Shown piece after piece: positions 7,432 to 14,452 of a stretch of 19,490 nt of DNA (the stretch's first letter is position 1; each line of letters starts with the position of its first letter). The DNA comes from Gracilimonas sp035704785 (GTDB taxonomy: Bacteria > Bacteroidota > Rhodothermia > Balneolales > Balneolaceae). The DNA lies in NCBI RefSeq assembly GCF_035704785.1, contig NZ_DASSWP010000131.1, positions 1 to 19,490 of the forward strand, written 5' to 3'. Both the position numbers and the translations under genes were made by a program. The notes under the pieces are model-generated. The model did no database searches. It was not told where the DNA came from and saw only the letters and a program-made list of their open reading frames with translations.

Positions 7432-7758
7432 TTAATCACGCCAGTAATCATTGGCTGCTGCCACGGTTTGATAGTGAATGGCTATAACCTCTGAGCTGGC
7501 AATCAGAGCATCCGGATCTTTGGAATATACATCCCTGAGCATGAATAGCACATCCTTATCCGGTTGAGTGGTGGTCACGCCTTTACGGGCCAATTGTACG
7601 GCTACAGCAAAGCCCTCTTCCGGTGTATCGGTGATGAGGGTGAGTCCGTCATTTTGAGCAGATTCCATTTCCTTATTATTTTGATTGTCCACAACAAAAG
7701 CGGTGCCGACTACAAAAACAAGTAATAAGAGTCCGATAACTGAAATATATTTAATCAT
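7432..7758 (-). CDS. small membrane-anchored protein of unknown function
   Basis: A 108-aa protein with one N-terminal hydrophobic segment (residues 4-22), either an uncleaved anchor or a signal peptide. An exported soluble part of about 85 residues follows, rich in helix-forming residues, without cysteines and ending in AANDYWRD. I do not recognise a family. I chose the ATG at 7758, which puts the hydrophobic segment at the very N-terminus and leaves 19 bp to the ndh stop. The longer frame, beginning at 7866, would overlap the end of ndh and bury that segment. Its place as the last gene behind NDH-2 suggests a role at the membrane near the respiratory chain, but only by position. Confidence 0.6.
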   Translation of the reverse strand: MIKYISVIGLLLLVFVVGTAFVVDNQNNKEMESAQNDGLTLITDTPEEGFAVAVQLARKGVTTTQPDKDVLFMLRDVYSKDPDALIASSEVIAIHYQTVAAANDYWRD

Positions 7759-7777
7759 AACTGATGCATGTTTAATT

Positions 7778-9112
7778 TTAGTGTTGGTGTTTATGTTCTG
7801 ATAATTCGATTTCCGGTGATTCAGGAAAAGTTGAAATTCCTGATTCTCCACAGTATTTGCAGTCAAGGCGATCAGTAATAAGTCTCACCCCACGTTTGAA
7901 GGTAAAATAGTACCACATCCATTCAACAAACACCCGAATTTTATTGTGGAAACACAATAAAAACAATATGTGTACAAAAGACCACATGAACCAGGCGGGG
8001 AAACCGCTTAATTTTAAGCCATGAATATCTGCAACGGCTTTAGCCCGACCAACAGTAGCCATCATGCCTTTATCTTTGTAGATAAAAGCTGGCTTTACTG
8101 AAGAGGTATCGCCATGTATAATCTGATCAGCTATAAACTTCCCTTGCTGCAAAGCCACGGGTGCCAGGGCTGGAAGCGGGTTTCCTTCTTTATCTTCAAC
8201 ATACGCCGCATCTCCTATTACAAAAATTTCGGGATATTCCGGTACGCTCAGGTTTTGATTCACCTTAACCCGGCCTGACCGATCTTGTTCTGTTCCCAGC
8301 GAATTCACCAGTGGTGAAGCCGATACCCCGGCAGCCCAAATTATATTGGGCGTTTCTATAAAGCCTTCTTTGAAATGGATCTTATTTTCTTCAATATCTG
8401 TTACCGGTGTATTTAAAAGAACTCTCACTCCCATATCCTCCAGCATTTGCCGGGCTTTTTCAGAAAGTTCATCAGGGTAGCCATTCAAAATCTTGGGTGC
8501 AGCTTCTACCAGAAATACCCTGCTTTCATTAGCAGAAATATTCTGGAAATCACGCATCAACTGACGTTTGGCAATTTCAGCAATGGCACCCGCCATCTCA
8601 ACCCCGGTGGGTCCTCCGCCTACAATCACATAGGTAAGATAAGGTTCCCGCAATGCCAGATCCTCAATCTGTTCCGCTTCTTCCAACGAAAGTAAAATAC
8701 GTTCCCTGATGTTCAGGGCATCCGAGATAGATTTCAATCCGGGTGCATGTTCTTCCCACTGTTCGTTTCCAAAATAATTGTACTTGGCCCCGGGGGCCAG
8801 CACCAAACGGTCGTAAGTTAAAGTGCGACCATCATGCAATAGTAATTTTTTTTGCCCCGGTTTTACCTTTTCTACTTTTCCCATGAGTACTTGTATCCCG
8901 GAATCTTCTCCCAACACGGCTCGGATGGGAGCGGCAATATCTCCGGGGGAAAGAGCTGCTGTGGCTACCTGGTACAGCAACGGCTGGAACAGATGATGAT
9001 TTGACTTATCGATAAGGGTAACTTTACAGGATGATTTTCTCAGCTTTTTAGCGGTCGCTATCCCGCCAAAGCCTCCGCCTACAATTACAATATGTTCCTG
9101 ATTCTTATCCAT
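7778..9112 (-). CDS. ndh: type II NADH dehydrogenase (NDH-2)
   Basis: A monotopic flavoprotein of 444 aa that passes electrons from NADH to quinone without pumping protons. The FAD Rossmann motif GGGFGG is at 12-17, the NADH-binding GGGPTGVEMAG at 165-175, and the FAD-contacting EIFVIGDAA near 295-303. A C-terminal hydrophobic, aromatic stretch (371-405) forms the membrane anchor. The tail carries an extra CKYC pair (418-421) and a His-rich end (EHKHQH), which I do not regard as typical. The start is the ATG at 9112, with GAGGTGAG six bases upstream; a GTG nine bases earlier lies inside that ribosome-binding site. It is the fourth gene of a five-gene operon. Confidence 0.93.
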   Translation of the reverse strand: MDKNQEHIVIVGGGFGGIATAKKLRKSSCKVTLIDKSNHHLFQPLLYQVATAALSPGDIAAPIRAVLGEDSGIQVLMGKVEKVKPGQKKLLLHDGRTLTYDRLVLAPGAKYNYFGNEQWEEHAPGLKSISDALNIRERILLSLEEAEQIEDLALREPYLTYVIVGGGPTGVEMAGAIAEIAKRQLMRDFQNISANESRVFLVEAAPKILNGYPDELSEKARQMLEDMGVRVLLNTPVTDIEENKIHFKEGFIETPNIIWAAGVSASPLVNSLGTEQDRSGRVKVNQNLSVPEYPEIFVIGDAAYVEDKEGNPLPALAPVALQQGKFIADQIIHGDTSSVKPAFIYKDKGMMATVGRAKAVADIHGLKLSGFPAWFMWSFVHILFLLCFHNKIRVFVEWMWYYFTFKRGVRLITDRLDCKYCGESGISTFPESPEIELSEHKHQH

Positions 9113-9130
9113 AATTCTCACCTCGCTTTT

Positions 9131-9490
9131 TTATATCAACTCATCTAAAAATTCTTTCAGTACAATGGCATGATTGTGTGTTTCATCTTTGGCGGCATAC
9201 AGCAGTGTTAGTTTTTTGCCTTCTGCATTTTCAAAGAGTTCATCAATCACAGCTTCGCGATCGGCCAGTTCAGTTTTATACCTTTTCTTGAATTCCTCGA
9301 ACTTTTCCGGGTCGTGATCAAACCATTTTCGGAGCTCAGGTGAGGGAGATATCCTTTTATTCCACTCATCCAACTGAGCAGCTTCCTTCGACACGCCTCT
9401 CGGCCACAGCCGATCTACCAGTACCCGGTAGCCATCGCTTTTAGAAACATCTCCATAAATCCGTTTGATCTGTATTGATCTAACAGCCAT
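9131..9490 (-). CDS. DUF488 family protein
   Basis: A 119-aa small cytosolic protein with the DUF488 signature: IKRIYG near the start, VLVDRLWPRGVSKE around residues 25-38, then WNKRISPSPELRKWFDHDPEKF, and a last strand LTLLYAAKD followed by HNHA. The biochemical function of the family is not established. The gene sits between the two AhpD-like genes and ndh, with 18 bp to ndh, so it is part of the same redox operon. Confidence 0.88.
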   Translation of the reverse strand: MAVRSIQIKRIYGDVSKSDGYRVLVDRLWPRGVSKEAAQLDEWNKRISPSPELRKWFDHDPEKFEEFKKRYKTELADREAVIDELFENAEGKKLTLLYAAKDETHNHAIVLKEFLDELI

Positions 9491-9540
9491 AATATTTAAC
9501 TATCGATTAAAATTTTCTCTTCAATTATATATTCATTCAT

Positions 9541-10005
9541 CTACTTTGCTGCTTCCGGTTTATACGTTCCGACCTCATTTCCAAATCCAATGGCTAACCG
9601 ATTCCAGCCGTTAATGGCAACAATGGCCGTAGTCAATACCACCATTTCCTGCTCTGAAAAATGCTCGCGAATCTCTTTGAAAAAATCATCCGTGATGTCA
9701 TTCTCTGAAATTCTTGTCAGGGCTTCTGCCCACGCCAAAGCTGCTTGTTCTCTTTTGGAATAGAACGGCGTTTCGCTCCAGGCACTGAGCCCGTAAATAC
9801 GTTGTTCGGTCTCACCGGCTTCGCGGGCATCCTTGGTGTGCATATCAATACAATAAGCGCATTGGTTTATTTGTGAAGCCCGAATTTTTACCAGTTCAAT
9901 CAGGGAAGATTCTATTTCCGAGTCTCTCACATAACGCTCCAGCTCCTGCATTCCCTTTACAGCATTTTGGTCTATTTCATAGTAATTAAGTTTCTCTTTT
10001 CTCAT
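9541..10005 (-). CDS. carboxymuconolactone decarboxylase / AhpD-like protein
   Basis: A 154-aa all-helical protein with the AhpD-type redox centre C-A-Y-C followed by I-D-M-H-T at about residues 50-58. This is the C-x-x-C-x3-H arrangement used for peroxide or thiol-disulfide chemistry. The second half (KREQAALAWAEALT, then DDFFKEIREHFSEQEMVVLTTAIVAINGWNRLAIGF) is the usual C-terminal half of the family. The cysteine pair points to an antioxidant role instead of decarboxylation. A second, shorter family member lies 17 bp upstream in the same operon. Confidence 0.9.
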   Translation of the reverse strand: MRKEKLNYYEIDQNAVKGMQELERYVRDSEIESSLIELVKIRASQINQCAYCIDMHTKDAREAGETEQRIYGLSAWSETPFYSKREQAALAWAEALTRISENDITDDFFKEIREHFSEQEMVVLTTAIVAINGWNRLAIGFGNEVGTYKPEAAK

Positions 10006-10022
10006 TATTTGTGAATGTTAGT

Positions 10023-10367
10023 TTATTCCTTCAATTTATCCATCTCATCAATAGCTATGGCTGCGTGCGCATAAGCAGCCCCGGCTCGCATTTCGGAAGC
10101 CACCCAAATAGCTTCCATGATTTCCTCATTAGAAGCTCCTTTCTGCTTAGCCTGCTTGGTATGACTTTTTATACAATAAGGGCACTGCGTGATGTGGGCC
10201 GATGCCACAGCAATAAGCTGCTTAGTCTTTTCGTCCAGCGCACCTTCCTTAAAAACTTCCTTGCTGAAATTTCGAAACGCTTTTACCTGGTCCGGAGCTA
10301 GGTCGGCACGCTTTTTTGACATTTCTGGTGTTGCGGGTGGTAGTATTGATTTGTTTTCGGAACTCAT
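10023..10367 (-). CDS. short carboxymuconolactone decarboxylase / AhpD-like protein
   Basis: A 114-aa single-domain member of the AhpD/CMD family with the motif C-P-Y-C followed by I-K-S-H-T at about residues 58-66, then KGASNEEIMEAIWVASEMRAG, the helix expected next. It usually works as an oligomeric peroxidase or thiol-disulfide enzyme. It is the first gene of the unit that runs through the second AhpD-like gene, DUF488, ndh and the small membrane protein. Its promoter should lie in 10368-10446, where I see only AT-rich sequence without a clear operator. Confidence 0.88.
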   Translation of the reverse strand: MSSENKSILPPATPEMSKKRADLAPDQVKAFRNFSKEVFKEGALDEKTKQLIAVASAHITQCPYCIKSHTKQAKQKGASNEEIMEAIWVASEMRAGAAYAHAAIAIDEMDKLKE

Positions 10368-10446
10368 GGTTTTTGTGATTTATATGAATGATTGAATTGG
10401 TATAAGTCTCTAAAAAAAACTATTAGTAGAATTGAATCTTGAACCT

Positions 10447-10479
10447 AAAAAAACCTGCCGGACTTTTACATCCGACAAG
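10447..10479 (-). terminator. Rho-independent terminator of the PrpD-ComA operon
   Basis: On the minus strand a 9-bp stem (10479-10471 with 10462-10454, including two G-U pairs) encloses an 8-base loop and is followed by seven T (10453-10447). It lies 19 bp beyond the stop codon of the ComA-like gene. Confidence 0.8.
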
Positions 10480-10498
10480 CCTTGTCGATCACTCCAAT

Positions 10499-11323
10499 TT
10501 AACCTTTATAGGTCAATACGCGGCCCCAGAGGCTTTTGGTGCCCCAGATGCCACGGCGCAGGGTCTCAAGCTGCACTATCTGACTATGGTCAACAAATAC
10601 ATTTACTTCCGGACCATAGTTTTTGATGTACCAGGCAAACACTTCGGGATCGGCGGCTTCAAACATCAGCTTTTCCAGCCCGATCTCATTGATGAATTGT
10701 GCAGGTACATCGGTTCTCCATGGATCCGCATTTTCGGTGATGCCTTCTGATTCTATCATAATCATGTAGGCTCCGGCGTCCACAAACCGCTTGGCTTGTT
10801 TTACAGCATAACCGGTATCCAAGGTCCCTTCACTTTCCAGCTCACCTTTGACAGTATCACCGCCGGCTCCAAACTGAATGCCTATTTCCGGTTTCGCCTT
10901 TAACCCGGCCTCTTGCACTTTCTCGATTAGTCGTAGCCAGTCATCGGTGGGCAAAGTGATAAATCCTGCTGAGAGCTCAATGATATCAAAGCCATAATCT
11001 TTGCAGGTTTTGATGTATTGATCTACTGCTTCTTTGCCCTGGGTAAGCACATACTCCATGAATCCACCGGTAGATACCAACGCATCATGGTCATGGGCAA
11101 TCTCAATGAGTTCCTGTACAGACTTTTTGGGCATCAGCGAAAAGGAACCACCAGAGAACTTGAGAGCATCTACATGCTCTCCCATAGTTTCCATGATATC
11201 TTGCAAATAGCGTTTACCCATCACGGCATAATACGGACCGCGGATTTCGGTCACTCCTGTTTTTCGTGGTTTGGATTCTCGTTCGTTCTTATTTAGAAAA
11301 TCAAATGTTTTCTCTTTAGGCAT
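10499..11323 (-). CDS. phosphosulfolactate synthase (ComA) family protein
   Basis: A TIM-barrel protein of 274 aa related to archaeal ComA, which adds sulfite to phosphoenolpyruvate in coenzyme M synthesis, and to plant HSA32. Family segments occur in order: VDALKFSGGSFSLMP (about 51-65), the STGG turn followed by FMEYVL, IIELSAGFITLP, KPEIGIQFGAGGD, MIESEGITE, LMFEA and VFVDHSQIVQLETLRRGIWG near the end. A bacterium of this kind is not expected to make coenzyme M, so the substrate is open. The ATG overlaps the end of the PrpD-like gene by 8 bp, which implies translational coupling and a shared pathway. Confidence 0.85.
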   Translation of the reverse strand: MPKEKTFDFLNKNERESKPRKTGVTEIRGPYYAVMGKRYLQDIMETMGEHVDALKFSGGSFSLMPKKSVQELIEIAHDHDALVSTGGFMEYVLTQGKEAVDQYIKTCKDYGFDIIELSAGFITLPTDDWLRLIEKVQEAGLKAKPEIGIQFGAGGDTVKGELESEGTLDTGYAVKQAKRFVDAGAYMIMIESEGITENADPWRTDVPAQFINEIGLEKLMFEAADPEVFAWYIKNYGPEVNVFVDHSQIVQLETLRRGIWGTKSLWGRVLTYKG

Positions 11324-12719
11324 AATAAACCTCTTCTGTTTTTATATTGACATTATTTGCGAGCTGAACAGCATTTAGCAGCTTCATCAGGTCTCTCACG
11401 GTATGCTGTTCAAAATTCTGTACCGTTTCTATAATTTTATTTCGCAATTCCTGTGAGGTGTAAGGTTCAGCCAGTTGCTCAAATTTTTGGATAATTGTAT
11501 CCCAGTCAGCCGGACGTGTGTGAAAGCCTTCATAATCTATTTTATCAATGGAAAACTTGTCGCCGTTTCTCAGATAAACAGCCAGCGTAGCCGGCATTTC
11601 ATCCGGGAAACGGTCACTGTATTCCTGCTTGGGTGATACCTCAATTTTTTTCAGCAGATTTTGGATGTCGTCGGCTTTAATACGCTCTTGTTTGTACTGA
11701 TCAGGAAGTACTTGTCCATCTAACAAAGCGGCCGCGACCATATACTGCAAGCTGTGGTCGGCTTCCTCTTTGGTTCGCACGATGGTTTTATCTCCTTCCT
11801 CCCCACCACCGATGATGTGATACGCCACATCAAATATATCAATGGTGATTTTCTCTACTTCATCCGCCGTGAATTCGTGTTCTTTCTTCAGCTCAAGTAT
11901 TCCCTCGATAGAAGATTGCGAATGAATTTCCGCATTGTATTTTTTGATGATGGTATGAGTGACTCGCTCCAGGTCTTCATTTTCCCAATCGATGGAAAAT
12001 GGTCCGGCAATGGCATCCATAAAACCTTTATTGCCTTCAAAAACGGCGGGTGGGCCAGTAATTCCATATTTAGCCAGATAGGCCGCATGGGTCCCGCCAA
12101 AAGCTGTGTGCGGATAAGCCAGTCCTTTCCAGTTGGATAAGGAACCCGTTCGCGTTACGCGCAGTGCATTTAGTGCCGTTCCTGCAATAGATAGGGCATT
12201 GGCGGTTTTCTCTTCATCCAGTCCAAGCGCTTTCGATACTCCTGCCGCCACGGCATAAGAGCCTTGTGTGGTATGATCAAATCCCTTGTCGCGCACCGGG
12301 GCTTCATCACTCAACCGACACTGCACCTGGTAAGCAATGGCGAGGGCGGTCAGGAAAGTCTTGCCACAAATATCGTTGTGTTCACCGGCAGCCAAAATGG
12401 AACCAATATTATCGCTGGGGTGGCCCGTTTCGCCTTTGGCCAGGTAGCTGTCGTTATAATCAAGATAGCGTACCAAGGCGCTATTGTAGAGAGCTGCACG
12501 GTCTGGAGTGGTTTTTCCGCCACCAATCAGCGAGCTGTGTCCGGTGCCCCCGAAATCTCCGATCATTCTCCGAATTGCTTCCACCGGGGGTCCCTCCACG
12601 GCGCCAATGGCCGTTCCCAATGAATCAAGCAGACGTATTTTTAGTTGGTTTTTGGCTTCCTCTGTAAGATCGTTGAATGTAGCGTTTTGAATAAATGACG
12701 CCAGTTTTTGTGCAATCAT
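11316..12719 (-). CDS. MmgE/PrpD family dehydratase, PrpD-like
   Basis: A 467-aa member of the family that includes 2-methylcitrate dehydratase PrpD and cis-aconitate decarboxylase. The N-terminal helical domain carries the active-site stretch YLDYNDSYLAKGETGHPSDN (about 86-105), which follows the PrpD form NDTWLAAEWGHPSDN more closely than other branches. YPHTAFGGTHAAYLAKYG, NKGFMDA and KKYNAEIHSQSSIEG follow, then the C-terminal lid domain with ADHSLQYMVAAALLDG. No methylcitrate synthase or lyase gene is near, so a propionate role is doubtful. The start at 12719 has a strong Shine-Dalgarno AAGGAG seven bases upstream, one of the few good ones in the window. The gene is coupled to the ComA-like gene and has an FNR-type operator upstream. 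Confidence 0.88.
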   Translation of the reverse strand: MIAQKLASFIQNATFNDLTEEAKNQLKIRLLDSLGTAIGAVEGPPVEAIRRMIGDFGGTGHSSLIGGGKTTPDRAALYNSALVRYLDYNDSYLAKGETGHPSDNIGSILAAGEHNDICGKTFLTALAIAYQVQCRLSDEAPVRDKGFDHTTQGSYAVAAGVSKALGLDEEKTANALSIAGTALNALRVTRTGSLSNWKGLAYPHTAFGGTHAAYLAKYGITGPPAVFEGNKGFMDAIAGPFSIDWENEDLERVTHTIIKKYNAEIHSQSSIEGILELKKEHEFTADEVEKITIDIFDVAYHIIGGGEEGDKTIVRTKEEADHSLQYMVAAALLDGQVLPDQYKQERIKADDIQNLLKKIEVSPKQEYSDRFPDEMPATLAVYLRNGDKFSIDKIDYEGFHTRPADWDTIIQKFEQLAEPYTSQELRNKIIETVQNFEQHTVRDLMKLLNAVQLANNVNIKTEEVYYA

Positions 12720-12778
12720 GATGGGGCTCCTTGAATATTATGAGTCCAAAACTCACTGTTCTGATTTTCAATTCATCT

Positions 12779-12828
12779 AAGAATACCAAATCATCATCTG
12801 CACTAAAATGATATAGATCAAGTTAGTG
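12779..12828 (-). promoter_or_regulatory. extended FNR/DNR-type operator and -10 candidate of the PrpD-ComA operon
   Basis: ATGATATAGATCAA (12808-12821) fits TTGAT-N4-ATCAA except for its first base. It lies inside a larger dyad: CACTAA (12801-12806) and TTAGTG (12823-12828) pair exactly around it, making 28 bp of symmetry. On the minus strand TATTCTTA (12786-12779) is a weak -10 candidate, with its first base 28.5 bp from the centre of the dyad, the class II activator spacing. The dyad centre lies about 95 bp upstream of the ATG at 12719. Confidence 0.6.
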
Positions 12829-12844
12829 CTGCTCATCCTGGAAC

Positions 12845-13591
12845 TTAATATTCGATAATAGTTCTAAGCCTCTTAATATCCTTTATAGCAACCCATTGCC
12901 TTCCCGTTTCGATGATTCCTTCTTTTTGAAAGTTACTCATCACACGACTGGCAGACTCGGTGGTGGTACCGACCATGTCTGCTAAATCTTTGCGGGAAAA
13001 TGGGAGTTGGATCAGTGTTCCTTCTTCTTTGTTTTCACCAAACTTTTCGCTGAGAGTTAGTAAAATATTAGCGATTCGTTTCTCTACTGGCTGAGTGGTA
13101 AGCTGTTTGATCTGTTCTTGAGAAGATCGGAGTTTTTCGGCACTCATCTCGAGAATGGCAATGCCAACGGATGGATACTCCTGTAAGATTTCCCGAAAAT
13201 CCTTCAGCCCAATAGAAAGAATACAGCAGTCACTTTGAGCTACAGTAGATTCGGTATAAACATCACTTCCCAGCAGTTTGAGCGAGCCGAAATAACTTCC
13301 GGGGTTTAATATGTCAAGTACGACATCCTTGCCCTCATCGGTATAGCGAAACAATTTAACGGCGCCTTCTACAACCACTCTCAGGTAATGTGCCGGTTCA
13401 CCCTGATAGTAAATCTCATCTCCCTCCCGGTAATGTGTAGCCGAAAACCGTTTTACGATCTCGTCCAGATCTTCCTGTTTTAGATCAAGGAAAAACGAGA
13501 CCATCCCCAGTTTCGACGTTTTCAGCTCCAGCGAACAGTGATGTCCATCGGGGGCATAATCTTTAAGCGGAGTGGTCTTTCGTTTTCCCAT
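12845..13591 (-). CDS. Crp/Fnr family transcription regulator (DNR/NnrR/FixK-like)
   Basis: A 248-aa regulator with an N-terminal cyclic-nucleotide-binding-type sensor domain (about 30-150), a dimerisation helix (150-175) and a C-terminal winged helix. The recognition helix reads TTESASRVMSNF; E212, S215 and R216 correspond to the E-x-x-S-R residues of FNR that read TTGAT half-sites. The FNR N-terminal cysteine cluster is absent: only C19, preceded by two His, plus C122 and C123. It is therefore unlikely to carry a [4Fe-4S] cluster of FNR type and is more like DNR/NnrR (nitric oxide, heme) or FixK. It follows the DUF2249 gene by 15 bp. The two FNR-like sites in the window are probable targets. 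Confidence 0.88.
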   Translation of the reverse strand: MGKRKTTPLKDYAPDGHHCSLELKTSKLGMVSFFLDLKQEDLDEIVKRFSATHYREGDEIYYQGEPAHYLRVVVEGAVKLFRYTDEGKDVVLDILNPGSYFGSLKLLGSDVYTESTVAQSDCCILSIGLKDFREILQEYPSVGIAILEMSAEKLRSSQEQIKQLTTQPVEKRIANILLTLSEKFGENKEEGTLIQLPFSRKDLADMVGTTTESASRVMSNFQKEGIIETGRQWVAIKDIKRLRTIIEY

Positions 13592-13606
13592 AACTGACTA
13601 CATTTT

Positions 13607-14359
13607 TTATTCGGGTTTCAGCTTCATCACCTTCACTTTCCATTCCTCAGGCATTACCTCCAGGTATTCCCAATTGAACGGAACGTCGTTTTCGGCTTCC
13701 ATTTGATAATATAACGGTTTGGGATCGTGATCGTTTATGAAAACAAACGCTTCACCGGGCTTTAGCTCATCAAAAGCCTCAAAAACCATGTCATGGCGTT
13801 TGGCCGGTGGGTAGGGGCGCACGTCAAATTTATTTACTACGCTGATGTCGGTGGTATCCACATCATTTTCGGCGTTTTTGGTAACGTGAACCACATACTC
13901 ACCTTCTTCCTTCTTTTTGTATTCCCAGCTATGTTCACCCTCAAATTTCTTTTGAAAGATCTGATGGATTTCTTCAGGATCTTCTGCCGCCCGGATTTCC
14001 ATTACGTCATTAGGCAACATCATTCCATATCGGTGAAAGATGGTGTACTTCCAATCCTTCTTCTCGGCTTTGCGCAGATCAATCAGCGTAGAAACATCGG
14101 AGCTTTTACTGCCCTCGGAGGCTTCGGTCCGGGTTACCCGCACTTTCCATTCTTCGGGATCACGCTTCAGGTAATCCCAACCAACTACATCACCAAAAAT
14201 AGATCGGAATTCATAGTACAACGGTTTGGGATCATGATCATTAATAAATACAAAATTCTCACCCGCCGGCAGATCTTTGAATAATTTCAGCAGTTTTTCG
14301 TGCCGCTTAATGGGGATAAGGGTTCGTACGTCGAGTTCTTTTTCAGTTATTTCAGACAT
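13607..14359 (-). CDS. DUF2249 repeat protein with a degenerate middle module
   Basis: A 250-aa protein made of three DUF2249-like modules. Module 1 (about 8-75) and module 3 (about 177-247) carry the full signature: LDVR or FDVR, a KRH step, GE.FVFINDHDPKPLYY, then W-YL and PEEWKV. The middle part (about 88-162) keeps the spacing and the end of the fold (MEIRAAEDPEEIHQIFQKKFEGEHSWEY, YVVHVTK) but has lost the HDPKPL motif. DUF2249 occurs next to or fused to hemerythrin-type and NO-related proteins; its biochemistry is not settled. The gene lies between the Crp/Fnr gene and the SufR-like/RIC-like pair and shares its leader with the single-domain DUF2249 gene at 17584. Confidence 0.85.
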   Translation of the reverse strand: MSEITEKELDVRTLIPIKRHEKLLKLFKDLPAGENFVFINDHDPKPLYYEFRSIFGDVVGWDYLKRDPEEWKVRVTRTEASEGSKSSDVSTLIDLRKAEKKDWKYTIFHRYGMMLPNDVMEIRAAEDPEEIHQIFQKKFEGEHSWEYKKKEEGEYVVHVTKNAENDVDTTDISVVNKFDVRPYPPAKRHDMVFEAFDELKPGEAFVFINDHDPKPLYYQMEAENDVPFNWEYLEVMPEEWKVKVMKLKPE

Positions 14360-14373
14360 TTTTGTCTTATTTA
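14352..14373 (-). promoter_or_regulatory. start-codon hairpin AGACA-AAAA-TGTCT, copy 1
   Basis: The leader of the triple DUF2249 gene reads TAAATAAG, then AGACA, AAAA, TGTCT, with the ATG beginning in the loop and ending in the right arm. A matching leader, with the same bases from TAAATAAG through TGTCTGA, precedes the DUF2249 gene at 17584. In RNA this could form a small hairpin over the initiation codon. Confidence 0.4.
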
Positions 14374-14396
14374 GAGTTAAATTTTTATCCTTTTGT

Positions 14397-14412
14397 TCTA
14401 ATTAAAATTAGA
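14397..14412. promoter_or_regulatory. palindrome TCTAATT-AA-AATTAGA, possible operator
   Basis: Two exact 7-bp arms (14397-14403 and 14406-14412) around AA, 38 bp upstream of the start codon of the triple DUF2249 gene and 41 bp beyond the stop of the SufR-like regulator gene. Its position near a DNA-binding protein gene suggests an operator. An AT-rich palindrome of this size could also be chance. Confidence 0.35.
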
Positions 14413-14452
14413 AACGGAATGGATGGACAACCTTGAGAGAACCTGACTACTA

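Noticed and set aside
7759..7866. Longer version of the 108-aa protein overlapping ndh
   Set aside because: It would place 36 residues encoded by the ndh end in front of the hydrophobic segment. The shorter start gives a sensible membrane anchor and normal operon spacing.
9113..9121. GTG start for NDH-2
   Set aside because: It lies inside the GAGGTGAG ribosome-binding sequence that serves the ATG at 9112.
11754..12667. Long open frames on the plus strand within the PrpD-like gene
   Set aside because: They lie antisense to a clear full-length family member and give low-complexity or Cys/Arg/Trp-rich products without family features.
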